64,000 nt of DNA from Shewanella benthica (GCA_023284085.1 JAKVHY010000024.1:1-64000), one strand, 5' to 3'. Positions 50,580-59,829 are shown, counted from the stretch's first letter. Numbers and translations: made by a program. Notes: generated by a model from the sequence alone, not told the origin.

Positions 50580-51512
50580 TCATCCGTCCTCGTCACTCAT
50601 AGTGATTGACCTGTTAGTCATCACCTCTTTTATGGGTATAGAGGCTTGCATGTTCGCTAAGCAGATGACGTCGAGCTGCATCTCCTGCCTGAGTAGAGCC
50701 ATTGCGAGTGCTTTCACTGCGATATAGTTAGGTGAAAGTTCGACCTTATTAATGATCCAGACTCGCTTTGCTCTGTTGGGAGCGTGTTTAAACATGCCGT
50801 CTTCGTGGGCTATTAGCCTACCCAAAACCTGTTGATCCAGCATCTCGCCAGCCTTGCATCGGGTGATATGTTGAAAATCGGTCCAACGATGGATCTGTTT
50901 AGGATCGATTTTCTGGTTAATCACTTCGCAACCGGTGACCGCAATCACAGTATCAACAAAGGAAGGAATGCAAGGCTCATGCCCAGAAGGGGCTTTAATG
51001 GGTAAGTGTTTTGCGCCGTCGGCTTCTATGATGATTAGATCGAATAATGCCGCGGATTTTAGCTTGTCCAGCATGGCGAATGACAAACCCGTCACTTTAT
51101 TTTTTTCTTTACTTTCAGTGCTTTCAATTATGTCTTGATAGCAAAAACAGATGTTTGCCGTCGGCCATGGTGAGGGAGTATAGTGCCTTGCCCGTAAAGG
51201 CGCTGACTCGGTCGTATCGCCGCTGCCTGGAGCGACTGTAGAAAAAATAAACGCTCGACGGTCGGCTTGGCTAGCTGAGCTATCATGGCTATCAATTTGA
51301 TAGCTTAGATTCTCAGCGTCTATGATAGTATCGAACTGGTCCGAGCTGGGCTGGTACATCTTAGTGGTGGTAGTGATTAATACCTTTAACCCTCGGGCTT
51401 TAGCCTGGCGGGCAAGCACAAAGGCTGTTGTGCTTTTACCGCCGCCGCCGACGAGGGCCAGCAGTTGGGTCGAGGCTTGAGCTTGATCATAAACAGCGTC
51501 GAGTAACATCAT
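50580..51512 (-). CDS. yqeC: YqeC, selenium-dependent hydroxylase accessory protein
   Basis: 310 residues with a P-loop LVGGGGKSTTAFVLARQAKARG (about 19-40) followed by VLITTTTKMY. The later blocks LIIEADGAKHLPIKAP, EPCIPSFVDTVIAVTG and RVWIINKVELSPN fit a nucleotide-binding accessory protein. It is about 50 residues longer than E. coli YqeC, the extra part being polar (SHDSSASQADRRA and SPWPTANICFCYQD). YqeC with YqeB tracks the selenium-dependent molybdenum hydroxylase trait; its chemistry is unknown. Its start lies only 24 bases from the divergent mocA start, so the promoters must overlap the opposite genes. The second of the two initial ATGs is also usable. Confidence 0.88.
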   Translation of the reverse strand: MMLLDAVYDQAQASTQLLALVGGGGKSTTAFVLARQAKARGLKVLITTTTKMYQPSSDQFDTIIDAENLSYQIDSHDSSASQADRRAFIFSTVAPGSGDTTESAPLRARHYTPSPWPTANICFCYQDIIESTESKEKNKVTGLSFAMLDKLKSAALFDLIIIEADGAKHLPIKAPSGHEPCIPSFVDTVIAVTGCEVINQKIDPKQIHRWTDFQHITRCKAGEMLDQQVLGRLIAHEDGMFKHAPNRAKRVWIINKVELSPNYIAVKALAMALLRQEMQLDVICLANMQASIPIKEVMTNRSITMSDEDG

Positions 51513-51536
51513 AAATTTATCCAGGAGAATACCAGC

Positions 51537-52130
51537 ATGTCATTGATTCCAGTGCCTGTTTATCAGGACATCGATTGCGTGATGCCAGCCGCGGGTTTGT
51601 CATCGCGTATGGGAGACTGGAAGATGATGCTAGCATATCGTCATCATACAATTCTTGATCAAAGTATTGAAAATGCGCTGAGTTTTTGCTCCCGAGTCAT
51701 CTTAGTTGCAGGCTATAGGGGACAGGAACTGCTTGAGCGATATCGTGGTCGTGCCAATGTCTTGGTGGTGCTCAATGAGCAGTTTACCCAAGGCATGTTT
51801 GCCTCTATTCAGGTTGGAGTGGCTCAGGTTAACAGCGAACACTTCTTTATTGCCCACGGTGATATGCCCAACATAGGCGCAGATGTGTTTCGCGCTATGT
51901 GGCAACTAAGAGGCGAATCTAGCCTGTTTCCGGGAGATACTGAACACAGTGGTCATCCTGTGTTGCTGCCTTCCTCCTTAGCTTTGGCAATCATAGCGGC
52001 GCCGGCTGGCAGTAAAATGAAGTCCATCCTCAACAGGAAAACCGTGACTTATATGGGGCTGACTACGCCAGTGATCCATCAGGATGTCGATACCCCAGAG
52101 GCTTATCAGGCCTTGATAAATGCCCTATAA
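51537..52130 (+). CDS. mocA: MocA, molybdenum cofactor nucleotidyltransferase
   Basis: 197 residues of the MobA/MocA nucleotidyltransferase fold: DCVMPAAGLSSRMGDWKMML (about 11-30), VILVAGYRGQELL, LNEQFTQGMFASIQVGVAQ, FIAHGDMPNIG (the metal-binding aspartate) and SGHPVLLPSSLA. MocA-type enzymes add CMP to molybdopterin for the xanthine-oxidase family, fitting the two molybdenum hydroxylases encoded downstream. E. coli YgfJ (192 residues) is the counterpart. Ribosome site CAGGAGAA lies 8-10 bases upstream, within the 24-base gap to yqeC. Its 3' end carries the first copy of a 30-bp direct repeat. Confidence 0.88.
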   Translation: MSLIPVPVYQDIDCVMPAAGLSSRMGDWKMMLAYRHHTILDQSIENALSFCSRVILVAGYRGQELLERYRGRANVLVVLNEQFTQGMFASIQVGVAQVNSEHFFIAHGDMPNIGADVFRAMWQLRGESSLFPGDTEHSGHPVLLPSSLALAIIAAPAGSKMKSILNRKTVTYMGLTTPVIHQDVDTPEAYQALINAL

Positions 52131-52178
52131 CATATTCACCCTCGATGACTTATCAGGTCTTGATAAATGTCCTATGAC
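52102..52178. repeat. Direct repeat with internal dyad upstream of ygfK
   Basis: CTTATCAGGCCTTGATAAAT (start of copy 1, 52102-52131) recurs as CTTATCAGGTCTTGATAAAT (start of copy 2, 52149-52178); 27 of 30 bases agree at a 47-base period. Each copy contains TTATCA-N5-TGATAA. Copy 1 overlaps the end of mocA, so the repeat may be a duplicated gene end, a regulatory site, or both. Confidence 0.75.
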
Positions 52179-52219
52179 GTTAAAATAAATGCTCTGATGT
52201 GACCCTGAACTTAAATAAC

Positions 52220-52234
52220 TTATCAAATTGATAG
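52220..52234. promoter_or_regulatory. Candidate YgeV binding site upstream of ygfK
   Basis: TTATCA-AAT-TGATAG shares the TATCA-N3-TGATA palindrome with the ygeW and ygfM upstream regions. Its centre is about 178 bases upstream of the -24 element. Confidence 0.55.
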
Positions 52235-52403
52235 AGAAGATCACTCGGTGGAGATCATCTCCTATCTCGCTGAGCTACAAAGCTCTGTTTCTGCTTGTTT
52301 TATCACCTTGTTAGCTTGCCATCTCAGATAAAAAAGTCATATTCGTCGCTTAATCTTGACCAAGATCACGATTTTTTTTGCTTATTTGTAAAAAATGTCA
52401 CCT

Positions 52404-52419
52404 TGGCGTGGTAGTTGCT
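52404..52419 (+). promoter_or_regulatory. Sigma-54 promoter of the ygfK operon
   Basis: TGGCGT-GGTAG-TTGCT has the invariant GG (52405) and GC (52417) 12 bases apart and matches the -24/-12 consensus with one change (G for A). Confidence 0.87.
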
Positions 52420-52527
52420 CTTGTCTGCTTAACAAAAGGTCATTCCTAACTTAAGAGTCCTTATCATTGCTTGATGAAATGTAGCGGCTTTGTAGATAAC
52501 AACAGCACAGAAATCAGGAGATTTACC

Positions 52528-55500
52528 ATGGGAGACATCATGCGTCCCGTCCCGTTTGACGAACTACTTCATCGTATGTTCAGTGAATTCAAACAGAGTC
52601 AATCGATATTCGGGATCCCCGCCAAGCAGTTTTATCGTAAAAATGATGCTAATAAGCTCGCGGTTTGGGGTGAGAATTGCCAAACACCCGTAGGCCCAGC
52701 AGCGGGTCCTCATACCCAGCTAGCGCAGAACATCATCTGTTCATGGTTAGCCGGCGGCCGTTTTATGGAGCTCAAAACGGTTCAAAAGCTCGACAAATTA
52801 GAGATTGCTAAGCCTTGTATTGATGCGGAAGATGAGTGTTTCAATACCGAGTGGTCAAGTGAATTCACCTTACCTAAGGCCTATGATGAGTATATTAAAG
52901 CTTGGGTTGCGCTTTACTTGTTAGAAGAGGTGTTCCAGCCTCTTGCTGACGGTGAAGAGAAGTCATTTATATTTAATATGAGTGTTGGCTACGATCTGGA
53001 CGGCATCAAGACTGCACCTATGCAGGGCTTTATCGATAATATGATCGACTCCAGCAAGCACCCCTTGTTTTTACAGCATATTGAACAGCTCAAGTCTTTC
53101 GTTACAGCAGCTGACTTCGAGCAGAAATACGGGGTTAAAGTTGCGGCTAATCGAATCGACGGTCTGCTTAACGCTATCTCTCCACAGATCTCTAAGGGCG
53201 TCACCCTCTCAACCATGCATGGTTGCCCGCCAGCTGAGATTGAAGCCATCTGTCAGTACATGCTTGAAGAGAAGAAGTTAAACACCTTCGTTAAACTCAA
53301 TCCAACCTTATTAGGTTTTAAGCGTGTACGCTCAATCTTAGATAATGCAGGTTTTACCCATGTGGTACTGAGCGAAGAGTCGTTTGGTCATGATCTACAG
53401 ATCGATGGGGCTAAAGCCATGCTGCATCGTTTGGTCGATCTCGGTAAAACGCTCAATATCGGCTTTGGCGTTAAGCTGACCAACACCTTAGGCACGATCA
53501 ACAAGAAAGGCCGTCTACCCGATAAAGAGATGTATATGTCGGGTCGCGCCTTGTTCCCCCTCTCTATCAATGTGGCGCTTGAACTCTCTAATGAGTTCGA
53601 TGGTGAATTGCCGATCTCCTATTCAGGTGGCGCGAGCAAGTTCAACATTAAAGAGATCTTCGAAGCGGGTATCCGTCCCATCACAATGGCGACAGACTTA
53701 CTTAAGCCCGGTGGATACATGCGCCTAACCGATTGCGTTAACGAGCTTGCCGATAGCAGCGAGTGGGGCATGACTAAGGTCAATATGGTTAAGCTAGCCG
53801 AGCTGGCGAAGAAGTCTCTGACGGTCGACTACACCCAAAAAGAGTGGCGTGGCCCCGAAGATATCACAGTCAATAAGGCTTTGCCTTTAACTGACTGCTC
53901 GGTTGCACCTTGTGTTACCGCCTGTCCTATCAGTCAAGATATTCCAGAATATTTACGCCTAATGGGCGAGAAAAAGTATGCCGAGGCCCTCGAGGTCATC
54001 TATTCACGTAATGCGCTGCCTGCCATCACGGGTCAGATCTGTGATCATCAATGTCAGTACAACTGTACTCGTCGTGACTATGAAGGCGCGTTAAATATTC
54101 GTGAGATGAAGAAGATCGCCCTGGAGAAAGGTTGGGACGAATATAAGGCGAAGTGGCATCAGCCGAGTCTGACAGACAAGGCGCCTGCCGCCGTATTGGG
54201 TGCGGGTCCTGCGGGTCTGTCAGCGGCTTACTTCTTAGCGCGTGCGGGTCACCCTGTTACTATTTTTGAAAAAGAAGCCAATGCCGGTGGTGTGGTCAAG
54301 AACATTATTCCTCACTTTCGAATTCCTGCCGAAGCGATTGAGCACGATATCGAGTTTGTCACTAACCATGGCGTGAACATAGAGTATGGCTGTAAGACAG
54401 ATTTAACTGTCGATGCACTGCGTGCGAGTGGCTTCAAGTATATCTGTGTAGGCATAGGCGCCGACAAAGGCAACCCAATCTCACTCGAAGGTGGTAACAC
54501 TAACGTATTCAAGTCACTTGAATTCTTGGCCCAGTACAATAATGGCGTCTTCGATAGCGGTGATAACAAGCTAGGTAAGCATGTGGCCGTCGTTGGTGCG
54601 GGTAACACGGCAATGGACAGTGCTCGCGCTGCACTTAAAGTGGATGGCGTTGAGCAAGTCACGGTACTTTACCGTCGTACAGCCGCCGAGATGCCAGCCT
54701 ATAAAGATGAGTATGATGAAGCATTAGCCGCTGGCGTGCAGTTCATGTTCCTCACTAACCCTGAGTCATTAAGCCAAGATGGCAAGCTTGTCGCTCGCGT
54801 GATGGAGCTAGGTGAGAAAGATGCTAAGGGACGTCGCCGCCCTGTGGCTACCGATAGGACTATTGAGCTCAATGTCGATGCGTTAATCACCGCGGTCGGT
54901 GAGCAGAGTAACTGCGATGTGCTTAGCAAGATCGGTATCCCTATGGGTCAAGATGGCTGGCCAATCGTCTCTGCCGATACCGCCGAGACAGGCCTCGAGA
55001 ATGTGTACCTTATAGGTGATGCGAACACGGGTCCTTCATCTATCGTTGCGGCTATCTCAGGTGGTCGCAAAGCGGCTACATCAATTCTTGCTAAAGAGGC
55101 TGTTACTGAGTGTCAGTATCACGTTAAGTCAGATTTTGATGTTGAGGATATCTACCAACGAAAAGCCGAGATCCAAGTTAAGTTGGTCGGCTCCGACGAT
55201 CAGGAAGCCTTCATTGAGCAAGAAGCAAAGCGCTGCCTGGAATGTTCATATGTCTGCTCTAAGTGTGTGGATGTCTGTCCTAACCGCGCCAATATCTCAC
55301 TGGCAGTCCCAGGTTTTAAAGATAAGTTCCAGGTACTGCATATCGATGCCTACTGTAACGAGTGTGGTAACTGTGCTCAGTTCTGTCCGTGGAACGGTCG
55401 TCCTTACCATGACAAGTTGACCATCTTTAACTCGCTAGCTGACATGAACGCCAGTCAAAATAGCGGCTTCCTCGTCGAAGACACACGTCTTACGGTTCGC

Positions 55501-55638
55501 GCCAATGAAGAGATCTACACCTGTGAGCTAAATGATGGCAAGCATTTTACACTACCTGACAGCTTAAGTGATATTTCACGCATCATCAAATTCGTGGTTA
55601 CCAAGCATGATTACTTACTTGGTCAACTGGGTGAATAA
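52528..55638 (+). CDS. ygfK: YgfK, large flavo-iron-sulfur oxidoreductase
   Basis: 1036 residues from ATG at 52528 (AGGAG upstream), giving MGDIMRPVPFDELL, which aligns with E. coli YgfK MGDIMRPIPFEELL (1032 residues); a longer frame from 52471 was rejected. The N-terminal 430 residues resemble a dihydroorotate/dihydropyrimidine-dehydrogenase-like barrel (GPAAGPHTQLAQN, STMHGCPPAEIEAIC, FVKLNPTLLG). Next are GltD-type FeS motifs (CSVAPCVTACP about 457; CDHQCQYNCTR about 504), FAD (GAGPAGLSAAYFL about 556) and NAD(P) (GAGNTAMDSA about 690) sites. Ferredoxin clusters close the chain (CLECSYVCSKCVDVCP about 903; CNECGNCAQFCP about 942). Named a putative selenate reductase subunit in E. coli; its purine-pathway role is more likely redox chemistry on the ring. 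Confidence 0.95.
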   Translation: MGDIMRPVPFDELLHRMFSEFKQSQSIFGIPAKQFYRKNDANKLAVWGENCQTPVGPAAGPHTQLAQNIICSWLAGGRFMELKTVQKLDKLEIAKPCIDAEDECFNTEWSSEFTLPKAYDEYIKAWVALYLLEEVFQPLADGEEKSFIFNMSVGYDLDGIKTAPMQGFIDNMIDSSKHPLFLQHIEQLKSFVTAADFEQKYGVKVAANRIDGLLNAISPQISKGVTLSTMHGCPPAEIEAICQYMLEEKKLNTFVKLNPTLLGFKRVRSILDNAGFTHVVLSEESFGHDLQIDGAKAMLHRLVDLGKTLNIGFGVKLTNTLGTINKKGRLPDKEMYMSGRALFPLSINVALELSNEFDGELPISYSGGASKFNIKEIFEAGIRPITMATDLLKPGGYMRLTDCVNELADSSEWGMTKVNMVKLAELAKKSLTVDYTQKEWRGPEDITVNKALPLTDCSVAPCVTACPISQDIPEYLRLMGEKKYAEALEVIYSRNALPAITGQICDHQCQYNCTRRDYEGALNIREMKKIALEKGWDEYKAKWHQPSLTDKAPAAVLGAGPAGLSAAYFLARAGHPVTIFEKEANAGGVVKNIIPHFRIPAEAIEHDIEFVTNHGVNIEYGCKTDLTVDALRASGFKYICVGIGADKGNPISLEGGNTNVFKSLEFLAQYNNGVFDSGDNKLGKHVAVVGAGNTAMDSARAALKVDGVEQVTVLYRRTAAEMPAYKDEYDEALAAGVQFMFLTNPESLSQDGKLVARVMELGEKDAKGRRRPVATDRTIELNVDALITAVGEQSNCDVLSKIGIPMGQDGWPIVSADTAETGLENVYLIGDANTGPSSIVAAISGGRKAATSILAKEAVTECQYHVKSDFDVEDIYQRKAEIQVKLVGSDDQEAFIEQEAKRCLECSYVCSKCVDVCPNRANISLAVPGFKDKFQVLHIDAYCNECGNCAQFCPWNGRPYHDKLTIFNSLADMNASQNSGFLVEDTRLTVRANEEIYTCELNDGKHFTLPDSLSDISRIIKFVVTKHDYLLGQLGE

Positions 55639-55649
55639 GGGATAGTCTT

Positions 55650-56978
55650 ATGATTTTATTACAAAATGCAACAGCTGTTCAATTTGAGCCATGTTTCGTT
55701 AAAGAAGGTGTCGATATCCTTATTGATGGCACTACGATTAAAGAGGTGGGGTCAAACCTACGCAGTAAATATCCGCAAGCAGCAGTGACGGATATGAAAG
55801 GTAAACTCGTTATGCCTGGGATAGTGTGCTCCCATAATCACTTCTATTCTGGCCTAGCGAGAGGGGTGATGGCTGATATTAAGCCTAGCCCCGACTTTAT
55901 CTCAATCTTGAAGAACCTTTGGTGGCGTCTGGATCTCGCCCTCGATGAGGAAGCGGTCTACTACAGTGGCCTAATCTGTTCACTCGAAGCGATTAAGAAT
56001 GGTTGTTCGAGTGTGATCGATCACCACGCATCGCCTAACTATATCGCGGGCTCACTTAAGACCTTACGTAGCGGTTTCATTAAGGCCGGTCTTCGTGGCA
56101 TGACCTGTTACGAAGTCACTGACAGAAACGGTGGCATGAAAGAGATGCAAGCCGGCGTCGAGGAAAATATCGCCTTCGCTCAGCTGATCGATGCGGCTAA
56201 GAAGAAGGGCGATGAACCTTATCTGGTTGAGGCCCATATCGGAGCCCATGCGCCGTTTACCGTGACCAATGAAGGCTTGTCTATGATGGCCGAAGCCGTC
56301 AAGGTCACAGGCCGTGGTATCCATATGCATGTCGCCGAAGATCGTTATGATGTGGCCCACAGTCATCATCATTATGGCCAAGACATAGTTGCGCGTTTGG
56401 ATAGCTTCGGTTTGATCAATGATAAGACCTTACTTGCTCACGGCCTGTTCTTATCGGATAGAGATATTGATATCTTGAACGCTCGTGGCGGCTTCCTGGC
56501 ACACAATGCACGTTCGAACATGAACAACAATGTGGGTTACAACCATCAGCTGGCTAAGTTCGATAATCTAGTGCTAGGCACTGACGGTATCGGCGCCGAT
56601 ATGTTTGAAGAACTTAAGTTCTCATTCTTCAAGCACAGAGACAGCGGCGGGCCACTATGGCCCGACAGCTTCCTGCGTAACTTATGGCTGGGTAACGATA
56701 TCTTAGCGAAGAATTTCGGTGCTAAGTTCGGCCGACTCGAAGCGGGTAATAAGGCTGATCTCACTATCTTAGATTACATGAGTCCTACACCTTTATTGGC
56801 AGATAACTTACCCGGTCATATCGCCTTCGGTATCAATGCCGGTAACGTTAACTCTGTGATGGTTGAGGGACGCTTCGTCTACCAAGATCGCCAGTTCCCA
56901 TTCGATGTTGCGCCAATCTACGCCGAGGCAAGGAAAGTCGCCCAGCGTATCTGGACCAATATGGATAAGATCAGTTAA
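55650..56978 (+). CDS. ssnA: SsnA, putative aminohydrolase
   Basis: 442-residue amidohydrolase-superfamily protein related to guanine deaminase/chlorohydrolase enzymes. Metal ligands SHNHFYSGLARG (about 60), HAPFTVT (about 200), HVAEDRYD (about 227), LAHGLFL and GTDGIGADM (about 310) are in place; the last aspartate is catalytic. Orthologue of E. coli SsnA, part of the gene set for anaerobic purine breakdown. It begins 11 bases after ygfK, so the two are translated together. It may deaminate or open a purine-derived ring; the precise substrate is not established. A 182-base gap with no T-run terminator separates it from the xdh genes. Confidence 0.93.
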   Translation: MILLQNATAVQFEPCFVKEGVDILIDGTTIKEVGSNLRSKYPQAAVTDMKGKLVMPGIVCSHNHFYSGLARGVMADIKPSPDFISILKNLWWRLDLALDEEAVYYSGLICSLEAIKNGCSSVIDHHASPNYIAGSLKTLRSGFIKAGLRGMTCYEVTDRNGGMKEMQAGVEENIAFAQLIDAAKKKGDEPYLVEAHIGAHAPFTVTNEGLSMMAEAVKVTGRGIHMHVAEDRYDVAHSHHHYGQDIVARLDSFGLINDKTLLAHGLFLSDRDIDILNARGGFLAHNARSNMNNNVGYNHQLAKFDNLVLGTDGIGADMFEELKFSFFKHRDSGGPLWPDSFLRNLWLGNDILAKNFGAKFGRLEAGNKADLTILDYMSPTPLLADNLPGHIAFGINAGNVNSVMVEGRFVYQDRQFPFDVAPIYAEARKVAQRIWTNMDKIS

Positions 56979-57160
56979 CAATTAAGCGTTTGAAATAGGG
57001 AAGAAGTATTGCTCACAGAGGCATTGAGTCTCTCGATATTAAGAGCCGGTACTTTTTCCCTTTTTCATTATTGTGTTTCATTTGGTATCGCCCATAGGTG
57101 CACAAATTAGCAATACGTATCTGGTGCAATACCACAAATACAGCTAAGAAGAGAAACGTT

Positions 57161-59350
57161 ATGAAAAGGGATAAAACGCAATTCAAATGGCAAGAAGCTA
57201 CAGGAGATGCGAAGTTTATTGCCGATCGTCATTTCGATAATCTTTTGGAAGGGCGCTTGTTCCGCTCTTCATGCGCAAGAGGTAAGATCGAAAGTATTAG
57301 GTTACCGGACTTACCCGAAGGCTACTTTGTCTTTGGCGCTAAAGACGTGCCTGGGCGCAACGTGCTGCAGATGGTGGAGGCGGATTGGCCCGTTTTTGCC
57401 GATGATGAAGTGCGTTATCTAGGCCAAATTATCTTACTTGTGGTAGGACCTGAAATTAAGGTTCTCGAGCAGATCTTAGACAAAATACACGTAGAATATC
57501 AGCCACTCACCCCTGCCTTCACCCTCCCAGATTCACAAAAACTCACCGATGGTGCCATCCATGGCCAAGACAATAAATTTGATAGCCACAGGATCAATAA
57601 AGGTGATGTGAAGATGGGCTTTGCCCAGGCTGAGCATATCTTCGAAGAGACTCTGTCTACCAGCTATCAGGAGCATATATATCTGGAGCCACAAGGCATG
57701 GTCGGTTATCCACTGGATGGCAAGATTGTTATCGAAGGCTCGATGCAGTGCCCCTGGTATGTGCATCATTGTATCTCAGTGGTGCTGGGTCACGATAGGG
57801 TGCGAGCGATTCAGGCCACCACTGGCGGTGCCTTCGGTGGCAAAGAGGACTATCCCGATGTGCTTGCCGGTGCCTTATGTGTCGCGGTTGAGCGTGTGGG
57901 ACAACCCATAAGGCTGGTTCTGCCTCGTAGTGAAGATATTGCCTTCACCTCGAAGCGTCATCCTATCGATTTTCATTACCGCACCGGAGTCGATAAACAG
58001 GGCAAGATAGTCGCCATGGAAGTTAAGATAGACATTAACTCGGGGGCTTACCTGAGTCTATCTGGCATAGTGCTACAGAGGGCGATCACCAGTTGTATCA
58101 ATGTCTACGAGATTGACAATGTGCGAGTCGATGCAACAGCTTGGGCGACAAACACCTCACCTAACGGTGCCTTTAGAGGCTTTGGCTCTCCTCAAACGTG
58201 CTTCGGCATAGAGACCCACCTCAGTCATGTTGCTAAGCAACTTGGCTTGGAGCCGGCGGACTTTAAACATGATCATCTGTTAAACACAGACTCGACGACG
58301 TTAACCGGGGCTAGCATCTTTGGTGACTTAGTGCTCGAGCAGATGTATGAGCAGATCTGTGAGGCCAGTGATTATCATGAGAAGGCCAAAGCCTACCGCC
58401 AGCAATCAAACAAGAGTGACAAGCTAAAAGGGATCGGCTTGGCGATGTTTCAGCATGGCTGCGGTTTCGCCGGGGATCTCGAGGATACCTTAGTCAAGGC
58501 CAAAGTGCGTCTGGTGAAGGGGGCCGATAATGATGTTGAGATCCAGGTATCTAGCACAGATATGGGCCAAGGACTCAGCCTTACTTTTTGTCAAATAGTC
58601 GCCGATGCGCTGAAAGTGCCATTAACCTCAGTCAGGCTCGCAGCCGCCGATACCGGTGTGGTGCCTGATTCTGGACCCACAGTCGCATCGCGTTCAATTG
58701 TCATTGTGGGCTACCTTATCGAGGTCGCCGCAAAGAAATTGGCCGGTATCTGGATAAATGGTACCGAGCAATGTGTCGAAGAAGATTATAAAAAACCCAG
58801 TTACCATAAATGGGATCAAGAGAAGTTTGAGGGTAATGCCTATCAGGTAACCAGTTATGGCATGAATGTCGTTGAGATCGAGTTGGACTCAGCCACGGGG
58901 GAAACTGAAATAACCGGTCTGTGGGCCGTCTATGATGTGGGTCACGTGATAGATGAGGAAGTATTTAAGGGCCAGATAGACGGTGGCATGGTACAGGCGC
59001 TGGGCTACGGCAGTATAGAGCGGATGACCTTAGACAGTGAGGGGAAATTCCAACAAATCACCATGGCCGATTATGTGATACCTACGTCGATGGACGTGCC
59101 CGCGATCAGCAGCGCATTAGTCGATAATCCTTACAAATATGGGCCTAAGGGCGCTAAAGGGGGAGGCGAGTTGACCCATAATGGCGGCGCTGCGGCTTAT
59201 TGTGCCGCGGTTGAGAGTGCTATCGGCTTGCCTATTTCATCGATCCCTGTTACGCCAGAGGTGGTGTGTGATCTCCTCTATGGGGCGAAGAAGCAATGTC
59301 TCGGCAATATAACGGTTACATGGGGCAAGACTCAAGGAGTAGCGCGATGA
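57161..59350 (+). CDS. xdhA: Molybdenum hydroxylase large subunit (xanthine dehydrogenase type)
   Basis: 729 residues from ATG at 57161 (AAGAGAA upstream); the longer frame from 57098 lacks family similarity. Xanthine-oxidase-family Mo subunit: YQEHIYLEPQG (about 166), QCPWYVHHCI, the cofactor loop GGAFGGKEDYPD (about 221), FRGFGSPQTCFG (about 333), QVSSTDMGQGLSLTF and the active-site glutamate in KGAKGGGELTHNGG (about 664). Genes for a [2Fe-2S] and an FAD subunit follow with overlaps, making a three-subunit hydroxylase that presumably acts on xanthine or hypoxanthine. Association with yqeBC suggests a labile selenium ligand. The symbol follows E. coli XdhA (752 residues) by architecture. Confidence 0.88.
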   Translation: MKRDKTQFKWQEATGDAKFIADRHFDNLLEGRLFRSSCARGKIESIRLPDLPEGYFVFGAKDVPGRNVLQMVEADWPVFADDEVRYLGQIILLVVGPEIKVLEQILDKIHVEYQPLTPAFTLPDSQKLTDGAIHGQDNKFDSHRINKGDVKMGFAQAEHIFEETLSTSYQEHIYLEPQGMVGYPLDGKIVIEGSMQCPWYVHHCISVVLGHDRVRAIQATTGGAFGGKEDYPDVLAGALCVAVERVGQPIRLVLPRSEDIAFTSKRHPIDFHYRTGVDKQGKIVAMEVKIDINSGAYLSLSGIVLQRAITSCINVYEIDNVRVDATAWATNTSPNGAFRGFGSPQTCFGIETHLSHVAKQLGLEPADFKHDHLLNTDSTTLTGASIFGDLVLEQMYEQICEASDYHEKAKAYRQQSNKSDKLKGIGLAMFQHGCGFAGDLEDTLVKAKVRLVKGADNDVEIQVSSTDMGQGLSLTFCQIVADALKVPLTSVRLAAADTGVVPDSGPTVASRSIVIVGYLIEVAAKKLAGIWINGTEQCVEEDYKKPSYHKWDQEKFEGNAYQVTSYGMNVVEIELDSATGETEITGLWAVYDVGHVIDEEVFKGQIDGGMVQALGYGSIERMTLDSEGKFQQITMADYVIPTSMDVPAISSALVDNPYKYGPKGAKGGGELTHNGGAAAYCAAVESAIGLPISSIPVTPEVVCDLLYGAKKQCLGNITVTWGKTQGVAR

Positions 59351-59829
59351 AGATTTGTTTTAAGCTTAATGGCCAGGCAGTCAAGGTGGATGTCGATCCA
59401 CTGCAGCCTCTACTGCATACCTTAAGAGAACAACTAGGGACGACCTCACCGAAGCAGGGCTGCGGTGAAGGAGAGTGTGGTTCATGCTCGATTATCATGG
59501 ATAACCAGCTGGTCAATACCTGTTTAATCCCCACCATTCAAGCGAAAGGAACGGCGCTGGTGACCTTAGAAGGCTTAAGGAATACGCCTAAGGGCCTGTG
59601 CGTTATCGATGCCCTGTTAGAGGCGAAGGGGGTACAGTGTGGCTTCTGTTCGCCAGGCATGGTGTTAGCCCTCTATCATCTGCTGGATAATCGTGTTTGT
59701 GCGGATATTACGCCAACGGATATGCAGATAAGAGAAGCGTTAGCCGGCAATCTGTGTCGCTGTACTGGCTACGCCATGATAGTCGAAGCGGCTAAAATTG
59801 CGGCGAGAAAGGGAGAAGGTATATGGTAA
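59347..59829 (+). CDS. xdhC: Molybdenum hydroxylase [2Fe-2S] subunit
   Basis: 160 residues from ATG at 59347, which overlaps the preceding stop (ATGA); an earlier frame start at 59296 lies inside the large subunit gene. All eight cluster ligands are present: the plant-type cluster CGEGECGSC with a fourth Cys in NTCLIP, and the second cluster CGFCSPGM and CRCTGYAMI. It carries electrons from the Mo site to FAD. Length equals E. coli XdhC (159). It overlaps the FAD subunit gene by 7 bases. Its intact ligands contrast with the ligand-free domain of XdhD at 63367. Confidence 0.92.
   Translation: MKICFKLNGQAVKVDVDPLQPLLHTLREQLGTTSPKQGCGEGECGSCSIIMDNQLVNTCLIPTIQAKGTALVTLEGLRNTPKGLCVIDALLEAKGVQCGFCSPGMVLALYHLLDNRVCADITPTDMQIREALAGNLCRCTGYAMIVEAAKIAARKGEGIW

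Larger units (their letters stand above)
52131..52527. other. 397-base regulatory gap before ygfK
   Basis: Contains the second direct-repeat copy, a TATCA-N3-TGATA site (52220-52234) and a sigma-54 promoter (52404-52419), leaving a leader of about 95 bases. No terminator for mocA was recognised, so some read-through from mocA into ygfK is possible. Confidence 0.6.

Noticed and set aside
56979..57160. Sigma-54 promoter before the xdh genes
   Set aside because: TTGGTATCGCCCATAGG has GG but no GC at the required 12-base distance; the xdh genes are probably reached by read-through from ygfK-ssnA or by another promoter.
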